Assembly (NCBI GenBank): GCA_030490835.1
Contig: CM059973.1
Coordinates: 56,238,008 to 56,302,007 of the forward strand
Length of the DNA stretch: 64,000 nt
Origin: Annona cherimola
Lineage: Eukaryota > Streptophyta > Magnoliopsida > Magnoliales > Annonaceae
Reading direction: 5' to 3'
Part shown: piece by piece, positions 44,523-57,117 of the stretch
Numbering within the stretch: the stretch's first letter is position 1
Layout of the letters: every line of letters starts with the position of its first letter
Notes under the pieces: model-generated
Seen by the model: the letters and a program-made list of their open reading frames with translations, nothing else
Databases searched by the model: none
Told to the model about the DNA's origin: nothing
Program-made: the position numbers and the translations under genes

Positions 44523-47490
44523 CTAATTTAACTCAATCATCCCCATATCATTTCTGATTTTATAAAATGATTCCTTTGCTAAAGGTTTGGTGAATATATC
44601 AGCAATTTGATCCTCAGTTTTCACATATTCCAAACAAACATCATGATTTTCAACATGTTCACGAATAAAATGATGTCTTACATCTATGTGTTTGGTTCTT
44701 GAATGCAATATTGGATTTTTAGTTAAACAAATTGCACTTGTATTGTCACATTTAATTGGAATGTTATAATAATCAATACCATAGTCTTTCAATTGTTGTT
44801 TCATCTAAAGTAGTTGGGCACAATAACTCCCGGCGGCTATATATTCGGCTTCTGCCGTAGATAAAGCAACACTAGTTTGTTTCCTTGAATACCATGAAAC
44901 CAACATATTTCCAAGAAATTGACAAGTTCCACTAATACTCTTTCTATCTACTTTGTAACCGGCAAAATCCTCATCCAAGTAACCGATTAAATCAAATGTT
45001 GACCCCTTTGGATACCATAGTCCAAGATTAGTGGTATTTATTAAATATTTAGAAATTCTTTTTACAGCCAATAAATGTGATTCTTTAGGACATGCTTGGA
45101 ATCTAGAACACATACATACAATGAAAAGAATATCCGGTCTAGAAGCAGTTAAATACAACAATGATCCTATCATACTTCTATAAAGCTTTTGATTGATACG
45201 TTTACCGTTTTCGTCCGTGTCGATCTTGATTGTTGAACTCATTGGAATATTTGCTCCTTTGCTAGTTTGCATTCCAAATTTCTTTAACATTTCTTTGATG
45301 TGTTTGGACTGATTTATGAATATTCCTTCGGCTTGCTTGATTTGCAGTCCAAGGAAGAAATTTAATTCTCCCATCATGCTCATTTCAAATTCGCTCTGCA
45401 TAATCTTGGAAAATTCTTGGCACAGAGTTTCATCAGTAGCACCAAATATTATATCATCTACATAAATTTGCACAATTAAAATATTTTTACTTTTATACTT
45501 GATGAATAAAGTAGTATAAACTTTTCCTCTTTGAAATTCATGATCAATCAAAAATCTATTTAACCTTTCATACAAAGCTCGTGGGGCTTGTTTTAGTCCA
45601 TATAATGCTTTGGTCAGCTTATAAACATATTTTGATTGATCATTTTCTTCAAATACAGGGGGTTGTTCAACATATACTTCTTCATTCAAGTACCCATTCA
45701 AAAATGCGCTTTTCACATCCATTTGAAACAATTTGAAATTCATGTGAGAAGCAAATGCTAGTAAAATGCGTATGGCTTCTAATCTAGCCACGGGTGCATA
45801 TGATTCTTCAAAATCAATCCCTTCTTCCTAGGAATACCCTTTGGCTACTAGTCTAGCTCTGTTTCTTATTACAAGTCCGCTTTCGTCCAATTTGTTCCTA
45901 AATACCCATTTGGTACCAATAATTGTATAATCATTCGGTCTAGGAACTAAATGTCATACATTATTTCTTTCAAATTGATTTAGCTCTTCTTTCTTTGCAA
46001 TAACCTAATTTTCATCATTAAGAGCTTGTGCAATAGTGGTTCGTTCAATTTTTGACACAAATGCATATTGTCCACAAATATTTTGTTTTGATCTCCTAGT
46101 TTTTACTCCTTCATAAATATTTACAATGACTTGCTCAATTGGAGGTTTGTAGGAGTCATTACCTTCACTTACCTCTTCCTCCATGGGATTTTCTGGCTTG
46201 AGCTCGGTTTCCTTTTGTTGTTCTTGTTGTTTTGCTTTTGTATCATCTGCATCACTTAGTTCATCCTCCTTTCTCGGAGTTTGGTTAAATTCATCAAAAA
46301 CAACATGTATTGATTCTTCTACTATTTGATTTCTTTTGTTGAAAATCCTATATGCTTTGCTATTTGATGAATAACCTAAGAAAATAGCTTCGTCACTTTT
46401 GGCATCTAATTTTTCCAAATTTATTTTTCCATTATTTAACACATAACAAGTACATCCAAAAGTATGGAAATATGATATGTTTGGTTTTTTGCCTTTCCAA
46501 AGTTCATATGTGGTCTTTTTCAATATTGCTCTAATGGTAACTCAGTTTAATACATGACAAGCTGTACTTATAGCTTTACCCCAAAATCTTTTGGATAATT
46601 TACTCTCATTTAGCATAGTTCTAGTCATTTCTTGTATTGTCCGATTTTTCCTTTCAACAACTCCGTTTTTTTGAGGAGTTCTTGGTGCAAAAAATGTATG
46701 GTGAATTCCTTTTTCATTGCAAAATTCTATGAATCGATTATTTTCAAATTCGCCACCATGATCACTTCTAATGGAAATGATTGAACTTTGTTTTTCATTT
46801 TGCACCAAATTTGAAAACGTGACAAACATAGAAAATACTTCATCTTTGCTAGCTAAGAGTATAATCCAAGTAAATCTTGAAAAACATCGACAATTACATA
46901 CACGTACTTTTTCCCACCAAGAGTTAAAATGTTTGATGGCCCATAAAGATCCATATGTAACAACTCAAGTGGTCTAGTTGTTGAAATTTCCTTTTTGGTT
47001 GAAAATGGCATTTTGGGTTGTTTAGATAGTTGACAAGCTTTACAAATCTTATCCTTGTCATATTTGAGCTTTGGTAACCCTTGTATTAGATTCTTTTTTC
47101 ATAATGTTTTAATATTTGACATATTTATATGTCCAAACCTTGTATGCCATATCCGTGGATCATTTTCTATGGCTATTAGACATTTCCTTTCTAGTTCATC
47201 AAGGCAAACCAAATATACATTTTCATGTCTTTTGCCACTAAATATTGTGTTCATCATAAAAAAATTACATATAGAGGATTCAAATACAACTTTATATCCT
47301 TTATCACATAATTGACTAATACTCATTAGGTTATGTTTGAGTCCTTCAACAAACAGTACATTTTCAATACATGCATTTGAAATACCATAAACATTTCCTT
47401 TACCTTTTATTTTACCTTTTTCATTATTTCCGAAAGCTACTGTTCCTTCATTGCATGGGTTGATCTTATGGAATAATCAAGTAGCTTTAA
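44523..47490 (-). pseudogene. pol: pol of element F, broken
   Basis: Collinear with pol of A and clearly SIRE-type. The start is damaged: the segment that should hold the DSG protease active site is missing near 47470-47495, and the frame resumes with GKIKGKGN... near 47430. Integrase is split by frame changes near 47100-46830, but IRSDHGGEF and [10 protein letters not shown] survive (46829-46542). Stops interrupt at about 46524-46541, 46002-46004 and within 45835-45960. RT keeps [12 protein letters not shown]; RNase H reads GYLDEDFAG and STAEAEY, with a stop at 44802-44804 before [10 protein letters not shown]; the end MGMIELN is intact. Confidence 0.9.
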
Positions 47491-47522
47491 GATAAACCTG
47501 CAAAAATTAAGTCAAGTAGAGC

Positions 47523-49345
47523 TCATCCTTTTGGTACCCATTTTATGGGTCTATTTGGGTTAGTTATCCTTTGGAGTTTATGTTGGTCTACCTTTGAAGA
47601 CATAAATCCAATGTTTTTCGGCATCCAAACCAATTTTGTACCAAGGTTTTGCAATTTTCTCAATTTGCATTGATAAACCTTGTGTCCTAACTTGCTGCAA
47701 AAATTACAAGCTCCCGGAAGTCTAGAAATAGGAAGCCATTTGGTAATTTGTTCCTCGGTTGGTCTTTTGGTCCAAACTACTTGATTCATCTTAGGTTTAG
47801 TATAAATGGGTTTGGCGTTGTTTCTCGGAGCATTAGATTTCTCTTGCTCAAATGTATTATACCCAAGTCCTTTCTTACAAGTTTGGGTTGTCATTTTCAA
47901 GAACATTTTCACATTTTCTCATGGATTAGAAAACTTGACAAGCGATTCATTTAATAATTCATTTTCCCTTTTGAGTTTCTCTAACTCAATTTCCAAGGTA
48001 TTCTTTTCACTTTTTAATTTATCTATCTTTTCAGCAAGTTTACCATTCACAATTATTACTGCATCATATTGTCTTTTCTTTATTGTAAACTTGTTTCCTA
48101 ATTTCTTTATTTCCTCATATAATGAATCATAGGCTTGTTGAAGTTCTTCCAATTCAGCACATTTGAGGCATTCATTTGTAGAAGAGAAAATTGAAAAAGA
48201 TTTTTGTTTGGAGGTTACCTCTTGACTACTTGTGCAGTTCGTTGAAGTAGCTTGATCCTCCAAGATTTTCGTTGCTGCAAAACATACGTCAGAATTTGCT
48301 ATGCAACAAATTCTTGCGCAATCTGCTTCACATTCTTCACTTGAAGAGCTACGTGTTGTAGATTCTTCTTCATTTACGTACATGCCTCTTCCTTTGTTTC
48401 TTTGAAATTTTCTATTATCGCCTTGATCTTTTCTTTGCTCCTTTGCTTTATTTTCTTCGGGCGTTGGGCATTGGGCTTGCATGTGCCCCGAACCACCACA
48501 CCGGTAACATTTTGTTGATTCTTTCTTTTTCTCTTTAGAATTTCTTTCTTTAAAGTTTCTGAAATTTCTACCTTTCCTTACAAATTTTCTGAACTGTTTT
48601 GTAAGTAAGGCAATTTCATCGTTGTTTTGTGATGATGAGGTGGTGTCATCCGAGTCTTGTACAGCTTTCAAGGCGATGGCTCTTTTGCCTTTGTGGTGAT
48701 CCTCGTTTCTTTTCTTGATTAGCTCATGTGACATTAACGAGCTAATAAGGTCTTCCAACTTCAATGTGTTTAGATCCTCGGCTTCTTCTATTGCCGTGAT
48801 TTTTGGAATCCATGATTCGGGTAGTGCCCTTAGAATCTTCATGACCTATTCAGATTCAGAAATTACCTTTCCTAGCCCTTTCAAGGCGTTAGTAATCTTG
48901 GAAAATCTAGCAAACATTTTAGAAATATTTTCTATTTCTAGCATTCTAAAGTTTTCTAATTCTCCAATCAAAATATTTCTCCTTGTCCCTTGGACTTGAG
49001 AAGTTCCTTCATAGATGGATGTTAGTGTATCCCATATCTCTTTGGCAGTTAAACAAGAGGATACTCTATCATATTCGGAAGCCGTAAGAGCACAAAATAA
49101 TGAATTCATAGCCTTGGCGTTGCTCTTTACAATTTTCACTTCCTCATCGGTCCATTTGGAAGCTCTTTCATTAATAGGCAAAGTCACACCGTCTTGGATT
49201 GCAACCAAGAGTCCATATCTGTAACCATGATGAGTTGTTTCATACGTAGCTTCCAATATCCAAAATTGTTCTCATCAAACAATGGTGGCCTAGTAAAGGA
49301 TTGGCCTACGGCAAATGCGGGAACGAAAGTAGATTGGGATGCCAT
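47523..49345 (-). pseudogene. gag: gag of element F, broken
   Basis: ATG 49345 (MASQSTF) follows the primer site. Breaks: a one-base loss near 49205 (after MDSWL), and a stop at 48843-48845 where A has a glutamine codon. 48842-47919 is open and carries LEDLISSLMSHELIKKRNED, zinc knuckle CYRCGGSGHMQAQC, the CAELEELQQAYDSLYEE block and a Lys/Glu-rich coiled coil (KIDKLKSEKNTLEIELEKLKRE), part of which is absent from A. After a stop, 47912-47523 gives the second knuckle CNFCSKLGHKVYQC and ends RPIKWVPKG. Confidence 0.9.
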
Positions 49346-49376
49346 ATCAAAAAGACCTCTTTGGTAAACTCAAAGA

Positions 49377-49391
49377 CCTGCTCTAATACCA
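49377..49391 (-). other. primer-binding site, tRNA-iMet (element F)
   Basis: The minus strand reads TGGTATTAGAGCAGG, with one change from the canonical site. Confidence 0.88.
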
Positions 49392-49393
49392 CT

Positions 49394-51013
49394 TGTTGGT
49401 CCCGAGTTAATGGCAATTACCCAAGAGGGGAGGGGTGAATTGGGTATTTAAAAATTTAAAACTTTAATTAGAGATTTTACCCCGGTTTAGTTTAAACCCC
49501 TTTAATGAAATAAATAGAAAGCAATAAGATAATGAAAGCGAAAATGAAAAATAGTAGACAAGATTTATAGTGGTTCGGACAACCTTTTCCTACTCCACTC
49601 TTCCAAGCTCACACTCCCTTGTGACTTGGGTTCCACTATGTATTCCGCGAATACAACTAGAGTCTCCGCTCTCTTCTAGATTCTAGCTCTAGGGGGCATA
49701 TACAACCAGAGCCTCCACTCTCTTCTAGATTTTAGCTCTAGGGGGCGTGTGTAGCAAGCAACACAAGTAGGTGATGAGTTACACTCCAATCACAACCCTA
49801 CTTGCTATATCTTGGTTTGAAACACCGAACTCAAACCAAGCACCAAAATCAAATAACAAGATGAAATAGAAGAAATCTACACTTTACAGATTTGTGTAGC
49901 AAGTTTCAACTCAAGGAAGAATCTGTAGAAGCAACGAATCGTATTGCGTTGAAGCAAACAGCAACTTTGAAGCTTGTTCTTCCTTTGAAAATGTATAGAT
50001 CACTCAATTGTAGAGAAAAGTGGAATGAAACTCTTAGTGGCACTTCTTTCCTCTTTTTCAGCTCTATCTTGTGTCTTTCCACGTTTGCTCGAGTATCTAT
50101 ATATAGAGGAGGAAGAATTTTAAACGTTATAGAGTTGATTGGCGCGTAATAAATGTTCCAACGTTCAAAAATTCGAACGTTACGCCTCCAAGTCGCAGGT
50201 GGAGTCGATTTCGTGTGCAATTTCACCCAATTCGCATGCTGGAGTCGACTTCGTGTGCGACTTCAGCTGTTCTTCAGTTTCCAAGTCTGTCCTCTGGGTC
50301 AACTTGGTCTGAGACTTGGCTTCAAGTCGATCTTGGAGTCGACTTCGGGTGCGACTTGGCTTCTTTCTTTTGCCAAGTCAGTTCGATCTTTGTTGAAGTG
50401 TCTCTTGCTTTCTTAACTTCTTGGATTAGTCTTCATATATTCAAGTTGAAAAATTTGAGTCGACTTCATCTTCAATTTGACTCAAGTCTATCTTGAAGTC
50501 GGCTTGGCCTTCGACTTGAAATTCTGAAAATCTGCACTGCCCATTTGAAGTTGATGCTGGAGTCGACTTTGCCTGCAACTTCACCCAAGTCGCAAGTGGA
50601 GTCGACTTCATGTGCGACTTCGGCAGCTGTGCTTTCTAATTTCAACGCTGGAAGGAAAATATTATGTGAAGTCGATACTGGAGTCGACTTGGTCTGCAAC
50701 TTCGCCCAAGTCGCAAGTGGAGTCGACTTCGTCTGCTACTTCGAGAATTCTTGCTCCTAATTTCAACGCAGGACAGAGGACGTCTATTGAAGTCGAAGAT
50801 GTAGTCAACTTGAGAAATCGACTTGGCCCAAGTCGATGTCTGAGTCGACGTGAGTTGCAACTTGACCTGTTATGTTTTGTATTTTTTACTTTTATAACCT
50901 TAAACATTGCACAAAACATATTAGTAGCTAAGACTTTACTCAAAGTATGTTGTTAATCATCAAAACATATGCTTCGGATATTTTGCATTTGATTTCAACA
51001 ATTGTTTCCAACA
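49394..51013 (-). repeat. 5' LTR of element F
   Basis: 1,620 bp, TGTTGG...CCAACA. Dyad array at about 50185-50860, TATATATA at about 50098-50105 on the minus strand, and two copies of the 50-bp 'ctctcttctaga...ctctaggggg' unit near 49665-49750. Confidence 0.9.
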
Positions 51014-51557
51014 AACTGTACTTCAAGTTACTGAAGGCTATATTGCTGAATCTTCTACTCTCTCTACAAGTTCTTCTACGCGCTACAAGCTGCCTACATG
51101 AATTTGTAAATTGTAGTTATTTTTTGTTGATTATCTGTGTTTACCACTTTGTTTGATATTGGAAATCGAAACCAAGTGAAGGCAAAATAGTGTTGTAACT
51201 GGAGTGAGACTCGTCACCTACTTGTGCTATATTTGAACAAGCCCCCTAGAGCTGGAATCTAGAATAGAGTTGCTGCTCTAGTTGTATTCAAATCCAATGG
51301 TGGAACCCTAGTCACAACGGGTGTAAGCTTGAAATAGTGGAGTATGAAAGGTTATCCGAACCACTATAAACCTTTGTCTCTTTGTATGGCTTGAATTTTT
51401 GTGTTTTATTGCTTTATTTCTCTTCATATTTTTGTTTGTTTCATTAAGGGGATAAACTCCAAAAAAAAGAGAAAATTTCTGTTTAAGCAAAGAATTTTAA
51501 ATTAACCAATTCACCCCTCCCCTCTTGGGTAATTGCCATAAACTCGGGACCAACAAG

Positions 51558-51572
51558 TGGTATCAGAGCAGG
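51558..51572 (+). other. primer-binding site, tRNA-iMet (element E)
   Basis: TGGTATCAGAGCAGG, perfect over the first 12 bases, two bases after the LTR end. Confidence 0.92.
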
Positions 51573-51603
51573 TCTTTGAGTTTAAACCAAAGAGATCTTA
51601 CAA

Positions 51604-53467
51604 ATGGCATCCCAACAAACTTCCACCATTGCATTCGACGAAGGCCAGCCATTTACAAGGCCACCTCTTTTTTATGGGAGTAACTTCGGTTACTGAAAGT
51701 AAAGAATGAAACAACTCAGCATGGCTACGGATATAGATTCTTGGATTGTTATCCAAGATGGTGTTGTGCTACCAATTGATGAAAGAGCCTCCACATTGTC
51801 TGAGGAGGAGGTTAGGACTGTAAAGAGCAACGTCAAAGCCATGAACTCTCTCTTTTGTGCTCTTACCGCATTTGAATATGATAGGGTATCCTCATGTCAA
51901 ACCGCCAAAGAAATACGATATACATTAACATCTATCTATGAGGGAACTTCTCAAGTCCAAGGGACGAGAAGAAATATTCTAATTGGAGAGCTAGAAAGCT
52001 TTAAATGCTTGAGACCAAAAATATTTCTGAGATGTTTGCTAGATTTTCAAAAATCACTAATGCACTAAAAGGTCTCAGAATTTTTTTTTTAAATCTGAGC
52101 AGATTATGAAGATTCTAAGGGCACTACCTGAGTCGTTGACTCCCAAGATCACAGCCATTGAAGAAGCAAAAGACTTAAACAAGCTAAGGCTAGAAGATCT
52201 TATTAGCTAACTCATGTCACATGAGTTGATAAAGAGAAGGAACAAGGAGTGACACAAAAGCAAAAGAGCAATTGTTTTAAAAGCTGCACCAATTTCAGAT
52301 GAGTCCACCTCATCTTCTCAAAATGACGATGAAGAGATTTCTCTACTCACAAGAAAATTTAGAAAGTTTGTGGAAAAAAGAAAGAACTTCAAAGGATTCA
52401 AAAAAAGAAACTTGAAGGAGAAAAAAAAAGAAGCAACAAAGTGTTACCGGTGTGGAGGAGTGAGACATATGCAAGCTCAATGTCCCACACCCGAGGAGAA
52501 CAAGACAAGGGAACGACGAGAAAAGAATGACCGAAGCAAAAATCAGAAATTTTAAAAATCTAAAGGAAGAGGGATGTACATCAATGAGGAGACGTTCACA
52601 ACTAGCAGCTCATCAAATGAAAATAATGAGGCTGCAAACTGCGCAAGGATATGTTGCATAGCCACAATGGAGGAAGATAGCAACATTTGCCTTGCTGCAA
52701 CAAAAATTTTGGAAGGACAAACCACCTCAACAAACTACACAAGTAGTGAAGAGGTAACATCTAAACTGAAAACTCATTCTATTTTCTCTTCCACAAATGA
52801 ATGTCTCAAATGTGCTAAATTAGAGGAACTACAACAAGCATATGATTCATTGTATGATGAAATAAAGAAGTTGGGAAACAAATTCACAATAAAGAAAAGA
52901 CAATATGATTCAATAATTATTATGAATGGAAAACTTGCAAAAAAAGTTGACCACCTAACCAATGAAAAGAATACTTTGACAAATGAGGTGGAAAGACTAA
53001 TGAAAGAAAATGAATCACTAAATGAATCATTAGCGAAGTTCTCTAATCTAGGGAAAAGCATCAAAATGTTTCTAAACATGACCTCCCAAAACAAAAAAAG
53101 AAGACTTGAGTACTCTACATTTGAGAAAGGTGAATGTAGCAAATCTAATGCTCCAAGGACTTTCAAAAACTAAGCAAAACCCATCTATACTAAACCAAAA
53201 ATGAATCATGTTGCTTGGACCAAGAAACCAATTTGGGAACCATCCATTACATGAATTCCCACTCCAAGACTTCCAGGGGCATGTAACTTTTGCAACAAAA
53301 TGGGCCACAAGATCTATCAATGTAAAATAAGAAAACTGTACAACTATGGTGCAAAACTGGTTTGGGTACCAAACAACATTGGATTTGTGTCTTCCAAAAT
53401 AGAACAACGTAGATTCTAATGGCTCACTAACCCAAATGGACCCATAAAATGAGTACAAAAAAGATAA
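51604..53467 (+). pseudogene. gag: gag of element E, broken
   Basis: ATG 51604 opens MASQQTSTIAF; stops appear by codon 31 (FGY*K). The capsid blocks can be followed to 52068 (EYDRVSSC, SIYEGTSQVQGTRRNILIGELE), then a frame change near 52000. A zinc knuckle CYRCGGVRHMQAQC lies at 52441-52482, where the glycine before histidine is changed to arginine. 52574-53173 gives the ECLKCAKLEELQQAYDSLYDE block and a coiled coil (KKVDHLTNEKNTLTNEVERLMKENE). The second knuckle CNFCNKMGHKIYQC is near 53284-53325. It ends near 53467 with the pol frame overlapping at +1 as in A. Confidence 0.9.
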
Positions 53468-53518
53468 GCTCTACATAATTTTATTTTTGCAGATACGTCT
53501 TAAAGCAAAGGCCAACAA

Positions 53519-56500
53519 TATGTGGTTCATGGATAGTGGTTGCTCAAGACATATGACGGGAGAAAGAGGATTGTTCCATAAAATCAAATCATGTAGTGAA
53601 GGAATGGTTGCTTTTGGAACAACAAAAAATGTATAATTAAAGGTAAAAGAAATGTTTATGGAAATTCAAATGCATGTACTGATGATGTACTATTTATTGA
53701 GGGACTCAAGCACAATTTAATGAGCATTATTCAACTGTGCGATAAAGGCTATAAAGTTGTATTTGAATCATCTATATGCAATGTATTTGATGATGATCAC
53801 ATAGTCTTTAGTGACAAAAGACATGGAAATATATATTCGATTTGTCTTGATGAACTTGATGAAAAGTGTCTTATAGCCATCAAAAATGATCCATGGATAT
53901 GACATCAAAGGCTTAGACATATAAACATGTCAAATATTAAAACTATGTAGAAAAAGAGCCTAATGGAAGGATTACCAACGCTGAAATATGACAAAGACAA
54001 AATATGTAAAGCATGTCAACTATCCAAGCAATCAAAAATGTTATTTTGTTACTAAAAATAAAATTTCAACAACTAGGTCACTTGAACTATTACATATGGA
54101 TCTTTATGGGTCATCAGACATTTTAACTTTTTGTGGGAAAAAGTATGTATTTGTCATAGTTGATGATTTTTCAAGATTTACATGGATAATTCTCTTTGGT
54201 AGCAAAGATGAAGCATTTTCTATGTTTGTCCTTTTTTTAAATTTGGTGTACAATGAAAAACAGAACACAATCATTTCCATTAGAAGTGATCATGGTAGTA
54301 ATTTGAAAATAAATGATTTATAAAATTTTGTAATGAAAAAAAAATTCACCACACATTTTTCGACACCAAGAACTCCCAACAAAATGGGGTAGTTGAAAGG
54401 AAAAATAGGACAATATAAGATATGTCTAGAACAATGCTAAATGAGAGTAAATTATCCAAAAGATTTTGGGGTAAAGTTGTAAGTACAGCATGTCATATAT
54501 TAAATCGTGTTACCATAAGAGTAATCTTGAAAAAGACCCCATATGAACTATGAAAGGGAAGAAAATCAAACATTTCATATTTTCATGCTTTTGGATGTAC
54601 ATGCTATGTGTTGAATAATAGAAAAACAAACTTGGAAAAATTAGATGCTAAAAGTGATGAGGCAATATTCCTTGGTTATTCATCAAATAGCAAAACATAT
54701 AGAGTCTTTAACAAAAGAAATCAAATAGTAGAAGAATCAATACATGTTATATTTGATGAATTTAACCAAAATCTCAAAAAGGAGGATGAGTTGAGTGATG
54801 CAGATGAGGCATCAAAGAATCTAAAAGAGGAACAACTAGAACAACGAGAAGAAGCCGAAACAAAATAAGAGAATTCCACGGAGGAAAGGGTAAGTGAAGG
54901 TAATAATTCACATAAACCTCCAACTGATTTAAAATTCAAAAATGACCATCCAATTGAGCAAGTTATTGATAATATCTATGAAGGAGTAAAAACTAGAAGG
55001 TCAAGACACAGTATCTGTGGAGAATTTGCCTTTGTGTCTAAAATTGAACCAAACTCCATTGATCAAAGCTCTTAATGATGAAAATTGGATTGTTGCAATG
55101 CAAGAAGAGCTAAATCAATTTGAAAGAAATAATGTATGACACCTACTTTCTAGACCCAAGGATTGCATGATTATTGGTACCAAATGGGTTTTTAGGAACA
55201 AATTAGACGAAAGTGGGCTTGTAGTAAGAAACAAAGCCAAATTAGTAGCCAAAGGATATTCCCAAGAAAAGGGAATTGACTTTAAAGAATCCTATGCTCC
55301 AGTGGCTAGATTAGAGGTCATATGTATCCTACTAGCTTTTTCTTCTCACATGGATTTTAATTGTTTCAAATGGATGTGAAAAGCGCATTTTTGAATGGAT
55401 ATTTAAATGATGAAGTATACGTTAAACAACCTCCTGGATTTGAAGAAAATGATCAATCAAAATTTGTATTCAAATTATCAAAAGCATTATATGAACTCAA
55501 ACAAGCTCCAAGAGCTTGGTATAAAAGGTTAAGAAAGTTTTTGATTGATCATTACTTTCAAAGAGGAAAAGTTGATACAACGTTATTTATCAAGTATAAG
55601 GGCAAAAACATTTTAATTGTTCAAATTTATGTAAATGATATAATATTCGGTGCTACTAACGAAACTCTGTGCCAAGAATTTTATGAGATTATGCATAGTA
55701 AATTTGAAATGAGCATGATGGGAGAGTTGAATTTCTTCCTTGGACTGCAAATTAAGCAACTAGCCGAAGGAATCTTCATAAACCAGTCCATATATGTTAA
55801 GGAGATGTTGAAGAAGTTCAGGATGCAAAATAGCAAAAGAGCAAACACGCCAATGAGTTCTACCATCAAGATCGACAAGAATGAAAAAGGTAAACCTATT
55901 GAGCAAAAACTATACAGAAGCATGATAGGATCCCTGTTATATTTGACTGCTTCTAGACCGGACATTTTATTTAGTGTTTATATGTGTCCAAGATTCCAAT
56001 CATGTCTAAAAGAATCACATCTAATAGCTGCAAAAAGAATTTTTAGATATTTGATCAAAACCACTAATCTAGGGTTATGGTATCCAAAGGGGTCAACATT
56101 TGATCTAATCGGCTACTCGGATGCGAATTTTTCCGGTTACAAAGTAGATAGAAAAAGTAATAATAGAATATGTCAGTTTCTTAGAAACATGTTGGTTTCA
56201 TGGTTTTCAAAAAAACAAACTAGTGTTGCTCTATCTACCGCGGAAGCCAAATACATTGCCACTGGGAGTTATTGTGTCCAACTACTTTAGATGAAATAAC
56301 AACTTAAAGATTATGATATTAATTATCTTGATATTCCAAATAGATGTGATAATACCAGTGCTATTTGTTTGACTAAAAAATCCTGTGTTGCATTTTAGAA
56401 CAAAGCATATAGATGTAAGACATCATTTCATTAGGGAACGTGTTGAAAATCATGATATTTGTTTAGAGTATGTTAAAACTGAGAACCAAATTGCTGATAT

Positions 56501-56573
56501 TTTCACCAAACCATTGGTAAAGGAACCATTTTACAAGATTAGAAATGATATGGGTATGATTGAAATTGATTAA
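53519..56573 (+). pseudogene. pol: pol of element E, broken
   Basis: The protease motif [14 protein letters not shown] is intact at about 53527. The pre-integrase and integrase regions are split by frameshifts (53620-54600) but keep [14 protein letters not shown] and [12 protein letters not shown] runs in 55167-56290 with a frame change near 55370. Its catalytic YVDD is changed to YVND (AAT at 55634-55636), so it would be inactive even if the frame were whole. RNase H reads GYSDANFSG with the second aspartate changed. The tail after 56291 has a stop and a frame change and ends MGMIEID at 56573. Confidence 0.92.
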
Positions 56574-56624
56574 GAGCATAATATGATTAATCTGGATAGG
56601 GGGACCAAATTAGGAAGAATACAG

Positions 56625-56700
56625 AATCCAAGTCGATAGAACTAAGTCGACTCTACAGGGGCGAAGTCGACTTCGGTTAGGGCTTAGTTGACTCCGGTGC
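56625..56700. repeat. GTCGAC-motif cluster in the pol-to-accessory-ORF spacer (E)
   Basis: AAGTCGATAGAACTAAGTCG, GTCGACTCTAC and GAAGTCGACTTCGG within about 75 bp after pol, before the CT-rich leader at 56720-57050. Confidence 0.8.
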
Positions 56701-57117
56701 GTCAATTAGACTGCCCCGCGCCGGCCTTCTTCTCTTCTTCTTCTTCCTTCTCCCTCATTTCTCTCCAGCGCCGATTCTCAGCTCTCTCTCTACTTCTCGC
56801 ATTTTCTCTCTCGACCTCAGCTCTCAACCTCTCGCTCTCAGCTCTCATTCCCTCCTCGATCTCTCTACCTCTCGCTCTTAGCTCTCACTCCCCCCCATTT
56901 CTCTCCTTCCAACTCAATTTCTCTCTATCTCACAAATCTCCCTCTCTCTCTCTCTCTTCGTTTTTCATTCCAGCTCATTCTCTCTCTCATAGATTCCTCA
57001 CTCTCTCTCTCTTATTCTCTCCATCACAGTCCTCTCAAGCTATTGGCTTCCTCCAATACCCCTGAAAATCATTCTAATCTTTACTTGTTATATCAAGAAA
57101 TCATTCCCCCAAATCAA
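56701..57117 (+). repeat. CT-rich leader before the accessory ORF (element E)
   Basis: About 340 bp of nearly pure pyrimidine with (CT)n runs, as in A and F where it lies on the minus strand. It has a long apparent open frame only because of its composition. Confidence 0.75.

Larger units (their letters stand above)
40369..51013 (-). mobile_element. Element F: degenerate SIRE-type Ty1/copia retrotransposon
   Basis: 10.6 kb with a perfect 5-bp duplication AACTG (40364-40368 and 51014-51018) inside the left LTR of E; the right LTR of E shows the empty site. The gene order equals that of A. Gag, pol and accessory ORF all contain stops or frameshifts, and the protease active site is deleted. Confidence 0.93.
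39207..51555 (+). repeat. 5' LTR of element E (interrupted by element F)
   Basis: Two parts, 39207-40368 and 51019-51555. GTCGAC dyads fill about 39340-40190 (clear 34-bp example at 39465-39498), followed by a conserved promoter-proximal block and TATATAAG at 40256-40263. The right part contains the R/U5 section and ends ACCAACA at 51555. Confidence 0.9.

Noticed and set aside
56688..57065. 125-codon Ser/Leu-rich frame
   Set aside because: Composition artefact of the CT-rich leader before E's accessory ORF; no conserved counterpart as protein in A or F.
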